37,385 bases of DNA from Streptomyces sp. ISL-12. GTDB lineage: Bacteria > Actinomycetota > Actinomycetes > Streptomycetales > Streptomycetaceae. The notes beneath the pieces are model-generated. The model made no database searches and had not been told where the DNA came from. It saw only the letters and a list, made by a program, of their open reading frames with translations. Position numbers and translations under genes: made by a program. The stretch covers positions 1-37,385 of the forward strand of contig NZ_JAGGOO010000014.1 in the NCBI RefSeq assembly GCF_018614415.1, read 5' to 3'. This document shows positions 1-7,224 of this stretch, in pieces. Within the stretch, counting starts at the first letter, position 1. Every line of letters begins with the position of its first letter.

Positions 1-410
1 GGTCGAGCCGTCCGGGAAGGTCGTCGTCACCGTGCCGTCGCCGTTGAGCTGCGACGTCGCGCCGTCCGGCGTGGTGAAGACGCCGTCGGTCGGGTTGAGC
101 GTCGACTCCGTCACGGTGCCGTCCGGGGCGACGGTGCTGACCTGCCCCGTCGTCGGGTCGAGGGTCTGCTCGCTCCCGTCCGGGAAGAGGGTGGTCAGCG
201 TGCCGTCGTCGTTGAGCGTGGTGGTCGAGCCGTCCGGGTTGACGAGGCTGGTGCCCGGGTTGAGCTGCGAGGTCGACGTCACGCCGTCCGGTGAGGTGGT
301 GGTGACCAGGCCCGTGTTCGGGTCGATGGTCTGGCTGGAGCCGTCGGGGAACGTCGTGGTCAGCGTGCCGTCGTCGTTGAGCTGGGTGCTGCCCCCCGTG
401 GGGGAGTTCA
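1..410 (-). repeat. 165/168-bp repeats encoding PDG-rich beta-type units
   Basis: At least two full copies plus a partial one, offset by 168 and 165 bp, encode LNDDGTLTTTFPDGS, then IDPxTGxVTTxxPDG, then xxxLNPxxxxxxPDG. Each 55-56-residue unit therefore has about four strand-turn subunits ending in Pro-Asp-Gly or Asn-Pro turns. The array continues past the left edge. Confidence 0.8.
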
Positions 411-2319
411 GCAGCGACGACCCGCTCTTCTTGTCGTCGTCCGGGTTCGTCGACGTCACCGGGTTGCCCGTCAGCGGATTCAGCGGCGCCAAGACGTTCG
501 TCTCGGGCGTGGTGTTCCCGTTCAGCGTCGTGTCGTCGGTGATCGGGTTGCCGTCGCTGTCGAGCCCCAGATTGTTGAGGTCGTCGGTGATCGTGCTGCC
601 GTCGGTGTTGCCCAGGTCGTTCAGGCCGTCGCCGAGCGTGTTGAGGCTGTCGCCCAGTCCGTCGTTGAGGTTGTCGAACCCGTCACCGAGGTCGTTCAGG
701 CTGTCGTTCAGCCCGCTGTTCAGATCGTTGAGGTTGTCGCTGAGCCCGTCGTTGAGGTTCTCGAAGCCGTCGCCGAGGTCGTTGAGGTTGTCGTTCAGGC
801 CGTCGTTGAGGTCCTTGAAGCCGTCGCCGAGGTCGTTGAGGTTGTCGTTCAGGCCGTCGTTGAGGTCCTTGAAGCCGTCCCCGAGGTCGTTGAGGTTCTC
901 GTTCAGGTCCTCGTTGAGGTCGTTGAAGTCGTCGCCGAGGGTGTTGATGTTGTCGTTCAGGTCATCGAGGTAGTCGTTGAGCTTGTCGTTGTTCTTGTTG
1001 GCCTCGTCCTCGGCGAGGTCGGCCTCCTGCTCCGCGAGCACCTCGGAGAGCGTCTCGGAGTTCTTGTTGGTGACTTCCTTGGCGAACACGTCCTGCACGT
1101 CGGCCCAGGCGTTCTTCACGTTGCTGAGCGCTTCGATGGCCGGCTGCTTCAGCATGGAGTCCGCGTGGTTCGACCAGCTCTCCACGGCGGCGTCGGCGAT
1201 CTTCGTCCAGGTGGTGTGCTGGGTGAGGTCGCCGTACGGGGAGGTCTGCTTGAACTCCGCGGTGGTCGAGTAACTCGTGTACGTTCCGCCGCCGCCCGGA
1301 CTGTAGTAGGTGCTCGTCTTGACGTTGACGTGAGGGATGTTGTTGTCGATCACCCACTCGGTGAGCTTGTCGAGGATCTGCTTGACGTGGTAGTGCGGGT
1401 CGTGTTTGCCGTCCTTGGCCCAGTTGGACCACGCCGTCTGGAGGCTGGTGACCGCCTCCTTCAACGCGTTCTGCGCGGCGGCCAGGGCGTCGCTCAGCTC
1501 CGACTTCGGGACGTAACCGCCCAGCGTGCTGTTCTTGGCGGAGTACTCACGGCCGCCCAGCTGGGAGACGTACCCGTCGTAGTTGGTCTTCAGCTCGTCC
1601 AGCAGGTGCCAGAAGAGGCTGGCCGCCTTGCCCTTCCACGCGGCCTGGTCCTCGCCCAGCGAGGTCATCCACTGGTTGACGATGTCCGAGTGGTGCTCGA
1701 AGAACTGCTTCGCCCGGTCGAAGGACTGCCCGGTCTCCTCGAAGGACTTCAGCTCCACGGCGTTGTCGTCGAGCACCGACAGGCCGCTGTAGCTCCAGCC
1801 CTTCGTCGAGTAGTTCGGCGATGACAGCAGCTGGTCCAGGGCGAGCTTGCTGCCCGAGATGTACTGGGCCATCGGCCCGGAGTCCCACTTCACGTGCGAG
1901 TACGACCCCTCGAACGCGCCACCGCTGGTGATCTGCCCGTCACCCCACAGGGTGGCGCGGCCGTCGGAGTCGACGGTCACGCCGATCATCACGATCCGCG
2001 CCTTCTTCAGGCTCACGCTGTTGTGCGCGCCGTCCCCGCCGGCGTCGTAGAAGGCGAGGTCGTAGTCCTCACCGTTGTTGACCTGCCAGCCGCCGATGGC
2101 GGAGTAGTCCGCCTCCGACACCGCCCGCATGCTCTGACCCTTGATGTCCATCCGGAACAGCTTCAGATCGGAGAAGTCGTCCCCGCTGTCGCTGCTGAGC
2201 GTGTTGAACAGGGAGGAGCGGGGCGGAATCGTGTAACCGGTGAAGTTGGAGACGGCCTGGGCGAAGTAGTCGTCCGGGTCGTAGGTGGGGGTACCGGAGG
2301 TGGTGCTGCCGTCGGCCAT
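1..2319 (-). CDS. Large AAWKG-type T7SS-associated protein, C-terminus cut by window edge
   Basis: Reading on the minus strand from an ATG at 2319 gives an open frame of more than 770 codons with no stop before the window edge. A GGAG lies 9 nt before the start. Roughly residues 1-440 form an N-terminal region. It contains the motif QAAWKGKAA near residue 220, the signature of the AAWKG protein family seen in Streptomyces T7SS loci; like WXG, it probably marks a helical hairpin. About residues 445-570 are 18-residue Leu-Asn-Asp-rich repeats. About residues 635 onward are PDG-containing beta-type repeats of 55-56 residues. No signal peptide is visible, which fits T7SS export. It is the last gene of the esx block. 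I infer a secreted substrate or extracellular structural protein. Whether a toxin domain follows is unknown because the C-terminus is missing. Confidence 0.8.
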   Translation of the reverse strand, partial: MADGSTTSGTPTYDPDDYFAQAVSNFTGYTIPPRSSLFNTLSSDSGDDFSDLKLFRMDIKGQSMRAVSEADYSAIGGWQVNNGEDYDLAFYDAGGDGAHNSVSLKKARIVMIGVTVDSDGRATLWGDGQITSGGAFEGSYSHVKWDSGPMAQYISGSKLALDQLLSSPNYSTKGWSYSGLSVLDDNAVELKSFEETGQSFDRAKQFFEHHSDIVNQWMTSLGEDQAAWKGKAASLFWHLLDELKTNYDGYVSQLGGREYSAKNSTLGGYVPKSELSDALAAAQNALKEAVTSLQTAWSNWAKDGKHDPHYHVKQILDKLTEWVIDNNIPHVNVKTSTYYSPGGGGTYTSYSTTAEFKQTSPYGDLTQHTTWTKIADAAVESWSNHADSMLKQPAIEALSNVKNAWADVQDVFAKEVTNKNSETLSEVLAEQEADLAEDEANKNNDKLNDYLDDLNDNINTLGDDFNDLNEDLNENLNDLGDGFKDLNDGLNDNLNDLGDGFKDLNDGLNDNLNDLGDGFENLNDGLSDNLNDLNSGLNDSLNDLGDGFDNLNDGLGDSLNTLGDGLNDLGNTDGSTITDDLNNLGLDSDGNPITDDTTLNGNTTPETNVLAPLNPLTGNPVTSTNPDDDKKSGSSLLNSPTGGSTQLNDDGTLTTTFPDGSSQTIDPNTGLVTTTSPDGVTSTSQLNPGTSLVNPDGSTTTLNDDGTLTTLFPDGSEQTLDPTTGQVSTVAPDGTVTESTLNPTDGVFTTPDGATSQLNGDGTVTTTFPDGST
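640..945 (-). repeat. 54-bp tandem repeats encoding 18-residue units
   Basis: Units of the type LNDLGDGFKDLNDGLNDN recur within the large AAWKG protein. The copies at 781-834 and 835-888 differ by a single base. Hydrophobic residues fall at unit positions 1, 4, 8, 11 and 15. The unit is 7+11 residues, equal to five turns of an undistorted alpha helix. Flanking copies are more diverged. Confidence 0.85.
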
Positions 2320-2392
2320 GGGGCGGGGCTCCGCTGCTGAGGAGGTGAGGGGAGGAAACGGTGGGGACCGGGAGGGACCGTCCCGGGCCGCG

Positions 2393-2839
2393 TCAGTCGT
2401 CGTTGCCGGTGCCGCTCATGTCGTCGTCGACCGTGTCGAAGATGTCCAACAGCTTCTCGCCGTCGATCGAGGTGAGACTCTCACCCTGCGTCTTGAGCAG
2501 CGTCGTGATCGTCTCGTCCAGAGCGTCGTCGATGTCGTCGAAGAGGGTCTTCTGGCTGGTGAAGATGGAGTCCAGGCTGGTGGCCTGCTCCTTCAGTTTC
2601 TGTACCAGCGTGCCGCCGCCGGTCGGGTCCTCGGTGTCGCCGCCGCCCATCAGTCCGATCCGCAGGATCTTGGCGGCGCCCGCCGCCGAGCCCGTGCCGG
2701 TCTCCGCGACGAGGTTCTTCAGCGACCGGACGCCCGCGTTGTCCTTGCGGATGTTCAGCAGGTCGTTGATGAAGTCCGCGACATCGTTGTTCTTGAAGTT
2801 CCTGAGCGCCGTCGAGTCCAGATGGGTCAGGTCTGCCAT
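2393..2839 (-). CDS. Acidic 148-residue protein of the T7SS substrate block
   Basis: I do not recognise a named domain. The ATG at 2839 was chosen because GGAGG lies 6 nt upstream and the protein begins MADLTHLD. A longer in-frame extension upstream is Arg/Gly/Pro-rich and looks non-coding. The product is soluble and predicted largely helical. It has a Gly-rich patch near residues 75-85 (GLMGGGDTEDPTGGG) and a strongly acidic tail (TVDDDMSGTGNDD). It has no signal peptide or membrane segment. It lies between the WXG100 gene and the large AAWKG gene on the same strand, with a 73-nt gap to the latter. By position it could be a helper or chaperone for the large protein, or another substrate; this is inference. 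Confidence 0.7.
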   Translation of the reverse strand: MADLTHLDSTALRNFKNNDVADFINDLLNIRKDNAGVRSLKNLVAETGTGSAAGAAKILRIGLMGGGDTEDPTGGGTLVQKLKEQATSLDSIFTSQKTLFDDIDDALDETITTLLKTQGESLTSIDGEKLLDIFDTVDDDMSGTGNDD

Positions 2840-2958
2840 GAGGTGCCTCCGCTGGCGGGATGCGCCGGGCCGGGCTGCGGCACGGCGACAGTACGGGGAG
2901 ATGCCCGCACCGCGCCGGCCGGAGGAGGCCCGGCCGGCGCGGTGGGGACGGGGCCGGC

Positions 2959-3282
2959 TCAGCGGCCGATGGTCACCTCGGACCACATCTGGCTGAGCGA
3001 GTTCTCGCTGTACTTGTAGTTGCCGGAGATGTCGCTCAGGAGCGCCGCGTGCGAGGTGAGCAGCTTCTCCATGTTCTGCACCGCGGCGTCCCAGGCGGCC
3101 TGCTTCTGGCGGTAGGTGTCGGCGTCGTTTCCGTACCAGGTCTTGGACAGCTCGCTGAGCTCTGCCTCAAGGTTGGACAGGGTCTGGGCGATCGCCTTGG
3201 TCTGCATCACCATGTCGTCCGCCGCGTTCGACATGTGGTTGTAGCTGACGTAGATGTAACCGTCGCTCAGGTTGTCTGCCAC
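2959..3282 (-). CDS. WXG100-family protein with WYG motif (Esx-like)
   Basis: This 107-residue protein has the WXG100 layout: two helices joined by a turn carrying W-Y-G (TWYGNDAD, about residues 49-56). Near the C-terminus is YKYSE (about residues 88-92), which fits the YxxxD/E secretion signal of actinobacterial T7SS substrates. The GTG start at 3282 is preceded by AGAGG. It lies 51 nt after the upstream small protein on the same strand. WXG100 proteins normally pair as helical-hairpin dimers and are exported together through the EccC motor. The partner is probably the neighbouring 112-residue protein. Whether it corresponds to EsxA or EsxB cannot be fixed from sequence alone. Confidence 0.88.
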   Translation of the reverse strand: MADNLSDGYIYVSYNHMSNAADDMVMQTKAIAQTLSNLEAELSELSKTWYGNDADTYRQKQAAWDAAVQNMEKLLTSHAALLSDISGNYKYSENSLSQMWSEVTIGR

Positions 3283-3333
3283 GGTCTGCCTCTTTCACAC
3301 GATGCGGAAGGTGGGGGGCGGCCGGACCGGCGG

Positions 3334-3672
3334 TCAGCCGACCAGCTGGTCGAAGGCCGACTGCGAGGCGTTGTACGCCTGGTTGATCGCGTCGTTCGAC
3401 GAACCCTGGGTCTTGTTGTGCTCGACGAGGCTCTGGTTCAGCCGGTCGATGACGTCCTCGAGGTTCTTGAGGATGATGTTGCACTGGCCGTCCCACTGCG
3501 CGAGGAGCTGGCCGTACTGGCCGCCGTCGCTGCCCTGGTAGCCGGAGCCCAGGGTGGACTTGGTGCTGTCGACATCCTGGCGGATCTTCATGATGCCGCT
3601 GAAGGCCGATTCGAGGGCCTGGATGCCGTTCCGGGTTGATGATTCGCTTGACTGCTGGCCGTCTCCCGCCAT
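3334..3672 (-). CDS. WXG100-like protein with YQG in place of WXG
   Basis: This is a 112-residue, predominantly helical protein and the first gene of the substrate block. The ATG at 3672 (MAGDGQQSSE) is preceded by AAAGGTGG; a longer in-frame extension lacks coding character. The central turn reads GYQGSDGGQYG at about residues 44-54, so Tyr replaces the Trp of the WXG motif while Gly and following polar residues remain. Size, helical pattern and position beside the WYG protein fit a WXG100 heterodimer partner. I see no convincing YxxxD/E signal, which would fit the usual rule that one partner of the pair carries it. Confidence 0.82.
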   Translation of the reverse strand: MAGDGQQSSESSTRNGIQALESAFSGIMKIRQDVDSTKSTLGSGYQGSDGGQYGQLLAQWDGQCNIILKNLEDVIDRLNQSLVEHNKTQGSSNDAINQAYNASQSAFDQLVG

Positions 3673-3715
3673 CGTCCCCACCTTTCGTAAGCCGGATCTC
3701 TGTACGAGCAACGCG

Positions 3716-3745
3716 AGCCTAAAGTGGCTGTAGTTGCCAACACAA
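3716..3745 (-). promoter_or_regulatory. Candidate promoter of the esx block
   Basis: On the minus strand TAGGCT (3716-3721) is a good -10 match, and TTGTGT (3740-3745) is a weaker -35 with an 18-nt spacer. It lies 44 nt before the ATG at 3672, in the 192-bp gap after eccB. That gap is visibly less GC-rich than its surroundings. Prediction only. Confidence 0.35.
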
Positions 3746-3810
3746 CAAGCTGAGGAAGATCTGAGGTCGCAGGAGCACAACTTCAGGGATGTTTAACCGG
3801 CGGGAAACCC

Positions 3811-3825
3811 GGCAGGAACCCTGCC
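3811..3825 (-). terminator. Hairpin downstream of eccB
   Basis: GGCAGG-AAC-CCTGCC is a perfect 6-bp stem with a 3-nt loop, about 40 nt after the eccB stop and before the esx promoter candidate. It has no U tract, as is usual in this kind of genome. It could end eccDB transcription or only attenuate it. Confidence 0.4.
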
Positions 3826-3864
3826 TGGTCAGGTGCCCCCGGCAAGTTGCCCACGAGCAACGGA

Positions 3865-5454
3865 CTATGACGCCTTGTCGGCCGCCGTCGGACCCGCGGG
3901 TCCGACGCCCTTCGCGGCCGCCTCGGCGTCGCTCCCAGGGGTCTTCCCGGCGCCGGCACCTGCACCGCCGCCGCTTCCGCCGCCGGTGTCGGCGCACTGG
4001 CCGGCCGCCGATCCGGCCGCCGCCCCCGCCGCCGCGCCCGTCGCCCCGTCCGACCGCGCCGCCGCGGCCGTGTCCAGGTCGGGACCGGTCGGCAGCAGCG
4101 ACAGCAGCGTGGACGGCACGCGCACCGCGGAGCCGTCGCTGTAGCCGAGCGCGGCGAGCGCCTCCGCGTCCGTGATGCGGTACTTCACCCCGTCGTCGCC
4201 CACCAGGAACGTGGTGTCACCGACCGACGCGCCGGCCGCGCCCAGCACCCGCACCAGCGTGCCGTGCCCGGGCCGCATCACCACCCGGTCCACCGCCACG
4301 CAGGCCGGCGCCGACGCCGTCGCGTCCGCCTGCGCGACCGGCGTCAGCGCCGCCTGCTCGACCCGCACCGACGTCACCCGCACCTCGTTGCCGTCGGACT
4401 CCACCCGCGTGCACACCGCCTGCTCCGACGGCAGCCGCACCGCGCTCGGCGGGGCGTCCGGCAGCCCGGTCACCGACGGGTCCGTGCCCGTCGTGCCCGG
4501 CGCCTGGTGCGCCCGCAGGTCGGAGACGCCGATCGCGACGGCCGTCGGGGACTCCCCGCCGTAGACGTCCTCGCGGATGTCCGGATCGCCGAGCAGCAGT
4601 GCCGACCGGGTCGCCGTCACGGCGTGCAGACCGTCCTTCTGAAGCACGTAGTCCTGGCTGCCGGAGCCCGCCGTCACCCGGAACACCTGCCCGACCTTCG
4701 TCTCGTGCCCGGCCAGCTCAGGCCCCGCCGCGCCCCGGCCGGCGACCTGGGGGGTGGCCAGCTCCGGGCCGCTCACCAGGGCGTCCAGGAACGCCGCCGA
4801 CACCGGGCGCGGCGTCACCGCGCCGTAGCCCAGGGACTCCGCGGCGCCCGAGTCCTCGTCCAGCTCCAGCCGGCTGCCCTGCCACACCAGGTAGGTCCGC
4901 TCGTCCGGACCCCGCACCACCAGCCCCGAGCCCGCGCCGATCGTGGTGGTCTCCACCGGTGCCCCCGGCACCACCGTCGTCCGCTCGCCGGTGCCCGTCG
5001 AGCACACCTGCCACGCCGACGTCTCCAGGTCACCGGTGCCCGGCACCACGTCCGGGGCGCCGGTGATGCCCACCGGCGTGCCCACCGGGGTGCCCTTCAG
5101 GGACGCGGTCCCCACCGACGTGGTCTCCAGGTCGGCACCGCCGATCAGCATCGCCGACGCGTAGTTGCGCACCGGCCGCAGCCGGCCGTCGGTGTACAGG
5201 TAGCGGGCGCCGGTGTCCTTGTTGACGATCAGCGTGTCGCCGCCGCGCCACGCGTCGTTGCCGCCCGGCCGCAGCAGCCCGTAGACGAAGGCACAGGCGG
5301 CGACCACGATGGCCACGATGATGCTGAGCAGAGCGCCGCGGGTGGTGCGGCCCAGCGGGCTCTCCGGGGCGTCGGGATCGGCCAGCAGCATCCCCGAGGT
5401 CAGCCGCCCCATCATGAACGTGTGCGCTTGCACCTGGTCGCGCTTGGACCGCAC
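3865..5454 (-). CDS. eccB: EccB, T7SS core membrane component
   Basis: This 529-residue protein starts at a GTG with a perfect AGGAGG 5 nt upstream. The N-terminus (RSKRDQVQAHTFMMGRLTSG) is the characteristic EccB cytoplasmic segment. One transmembrane helix follows at about residues 38-62. A large extracytoplasmic domain rich in short beta segments follows; the region GGDTLIVNKDTGARYLY at about residues 70-90 is typical of the family. The C-terminal 60 residues are low-complexity Ala/Gly. EccB is a structural subunit of the ESX membrane complex with EccC, EccD and EccE; its outer domain lies on the external side of the membrane. The gene follows eccD with a 54-nt gap, so the two are probably co-transcribed. 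Confidence 0.95.
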   Translation of the reverse strand: MRSKRDQVQAHTFMMGRLTSGMLLADPDAPESPLGRTTRGALLSIIVAIVVAACAFVYGLLRPGGNDAWRGGDTLIVNKDTGARYLYTDGRLRPVRNYASAMLIGGADLETTSVGTASLKGTPVGTPVGITGAPDVVPGTGDLETSAWQVCSTGTGERTTVVPGAPVETTTIGAGSGLVVRGPDERTYLVWQGSRLELDEDSGAAESLGYGAVTPRPVSAAFLDALVSGPELATPQVAGRGAAGPELAGHETKVGQVFRVTAGSGSQDYVLQKDGLHAVTATRSALLLGDPDIREDVYGGESPTAVAIGVSDLRAHQAPGTTGTDPSVTGLPDAPPSAVRLPSEQAVCTRVESDGNEVRVTSVRVEQAALTPVAQADATASAPACVAVDRVVMRPGHGTLVRVLGAAGASVGDTTFLVGDDGVKYRITDAEALAALGYSDGSAVRVPSTLLSLLPTGPDLDTAAAARSDGATGAAAGAAAGSAAGQCADTGGGSGGGAGAGAGKTPGSDAEAAAKGVGPAGPTAADKAS

Positions 5455-5508
5455 GGTTGCCTCCTGGCTGGTGAGTGGTTCGTTCTCGTCGCGGCCCCGG
5501 CCGGCCGG

Positions 5509-6909
5509 TCAGCCGTTCCAGCCGCGCAGGGCGCCGAACACGCCCAGCAGCCAGAGCGTCAGCGGCAGCAGGGAGAGCGCGAGCAGCGAGTGCAGCAGCT
5601 CCGCCGCGCGGCCCCAGTACGGCACCAGGCGCCGTCCCGGCACCGTCCACACCGCCACCGTCAGCACCGTCGCCACCACCAGCAGCCCGGCCACCAGCAG
5701 CGCCCGCTCCACGCCCCGCAGGTCCAGGCCCCAGCCGAACGCCAGCAGCAGCAGACCCCAGGCGCCGGGCAGCACCAGCACCAGCCGCTGCGCGGTGTTG
5801 ACCAGCCCCCGGCCGTGCAGGAGCAGCAGCAGCGACAGCACCAGCGCGCACAGCAGCGCCGGCAGGTTCGGCCGGTACGCCAGCGCCACCAGGCAGGCCG
5901 ACGCCAGCACGCCCGTCGCGCCGTACAGCGCCGTCATCCACTCCCCGGCCAGCTCGGTGCGCACCGCCACGTCGGCGCCCCGGTAGGGGTCGATGCCCTC
6001 CTGCAACTGCCCGGCGTTGGTCGGCAGCGCCGGCATCCGCATCCCCGCGAACCGGAACGACAGCGCCGGCACCAGACCGCCGAGCAGTACCGTCAGCATC
6101 GCCACCGTGCCCGCCGCGCCGGCCGGCCGCACGTCGAAGACGGTCATGACGGCGCCGCCCACCGCCACCGCGACCGCCGTCAGCGCCGACGCCAGGAACA
6201 GCGGCGCGCGCACCGCGGTCACCGCCAGGGCCAGCACCGCGCCGCCCGCCCAGGGCGCCGCCGCACCCAACAGCCGCGCGCCCAGCACCTGGTGGGCCTG
6301 CGGGCCGGTCAGCTCACCGCCCGGCACCAGCCAGCCCGCCAGCGCCAGGGCCGGGGAGGCCAGCAGGCCGAGGACCGCGCCGGTCGCGCCGTCGCCCACC
6401 GCCCGGCTCGCCGAGGCCGCGCCGGCCAGCAGCAGCACCCCGGTGGCACAGGCCACGCCCGCCCGCAGCGCCACCGGGCCGCCCGGCCAGGCCAGCAGGG
6501 CCAGCCCGGCCAGAACGGCCACGGCGACCAGGACGCGCAGCAGATGCCGCGCCGCCGCCTCGCTCCAGTCGTGCAGCCGGTCCCGGGTGACCGACGCGAT
6601 GCCGTCCACCAGGTCGTCCAGCCGCACCTCGGGCAACGCCTCGGTGCGCGGCCGCAGATGCAGCGCCTCCCCGTCGGTCAGACCGAGCGAGGCGAGCGTG
6701 GCCTCCTCGTCCAGCGGCCGTCCGCCCAGGCGCTGGAGTATCCAGCCGTCGTGTTCGAGGCCGTTCTCCTCGACGTCCTCGCCGGCGTACCGCAGCACCG
6801 TCGGCAACAGGTCGGCGACCGGCACGTCGGAGGGCACGGCGAGGTCGATGGTGTGGCGCGGGGCGCGCACGGTCAGATGGCACAGATCGGCCACGGAGGT
6901 GTCGGTCAT
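5509..6909 (-). CDS. eccD: EccD, multi-spanning T7SS membrane protein
   Basis: About 466 residues from the ATG at 6909 (MTDTSVADLCHLTVRAP). The first 90 residues form a ubiquitin-like (YukD-type) domain. The remainder contains about eleven hydrophobic segments, from near residue 120 (LLRVLVAVAVLAGLALL) to the C-terminus. This is the standard EccD design: cytosolic ubiquitin-like domain plus membrane barrel that lines the translocon. The start is uncertain: AGGAG lies about 15 nt upstream of the ATG, and a GTG five codons earlier is too close to it. A longer upstream extension is Pro/Arg-rich and unlikely to be coding. The gene is divergent from eccC and precedes eccB. Confidence 0.93.
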   Translation of the reverse strand: MTDTSVADLCHLTVRAPRHTIDLAVPSDVPVADLLPTVLRYAGEDVEENGLEHDGWILQRLGGRPLDEEATLASLGLTDGEALHLRPRTEALPEVRLDDLVDGIASVTRDRLHDWSEAAARHLLRVLVAVAVLAGLALLAWPGGPVALRAGVACATGVLLLAGAASASRAVGDGATGAVLGLLASPALALAGWLVPGGELTGPQAHQVLGARLLGAAAPWAGGAVLALAVTAVRAPLFLASALTAVAVAVGGAVMTVFDVRPAGAAGTVAMLTVLLGGLVPALSFRFAGMRMPALPTNAGQLQEGIDPYRGADVAVRTELAGEWMTALYGATGVLASACLVALAYRPNLPALLCALVLSLLLLLHGRGLVNTAQRLVLVLPGAWGLLLLAFGWGLDLRGVERALLVAGLLVVATVLTVAVWTVPGRRLVPYWGRAAELLHSLLALSLLPLTLWLLGVFGALRGWNG

Positions 6910-7224
6910 ACCGGGGCTCACGTCTCCTGAGCGTCGGGACGGGATGTGGCGTGCGGGTGACGAACCACTGGGGGGTGGGCGTGAAGCGGGGGGACGAGCG
7001 GTGAACTGGTGGGGAGGGAGGGGGTGACGTGGACTTACGGAGTTGACGGGGTGCACACTACTGTCACTCCCCGAGGCCTTCGTCAAGGGGAGTCCCGGCA
7101 GCGTTCGGGGCGCATCACCGGCCGAACCGTGTCCTGCGCGGCACCGGCCGCCGGTCCCGGAGCCCTCCCCGCGTGCTTCCCCCCGTACCACCGGGTGCGC
7201 GATGACCCGTTAGGAGCCCCAGCG
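6910..7224. promoter_or_regulatory. Divergent eccD/eccC control region
   Basis: This is a 315-bp intergenic region with no supported gene. It contains TTGACG at 7043-7048 (plus strand) and its mirror image at 7081-7086 (TTGACG on the minus strand). Both are good -35 candidates facing opposite directions. Matching -10 boxes are weak, the best for eccD being near CAGTAG with a 17-nt spacer. A TAGGAG ribosome site for eccC lies at 7211-7216. Confidence 0.4.

Noticed and set aside
595..965. CRISPR-like repeat array
   Set aside because: The repeats are contiguous, in frame and translated, with no spacers or cas genes.
32..973. Plus-strand 313-residue Ser/Pro/Val-rich open frame
   Set aside because: It is the complement of the repetitive AAWKG gene; its repeats mirror the minus-strand repeats and it has no ribosome site.
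7009..7224. Upstream extension of eccC to a GTG at 7009
   Set aside because: It would place a 72-residue Arg/Pro-rich leader before the conserved EccC N-terminus; the TTG at 7225 has a good ribosome site.
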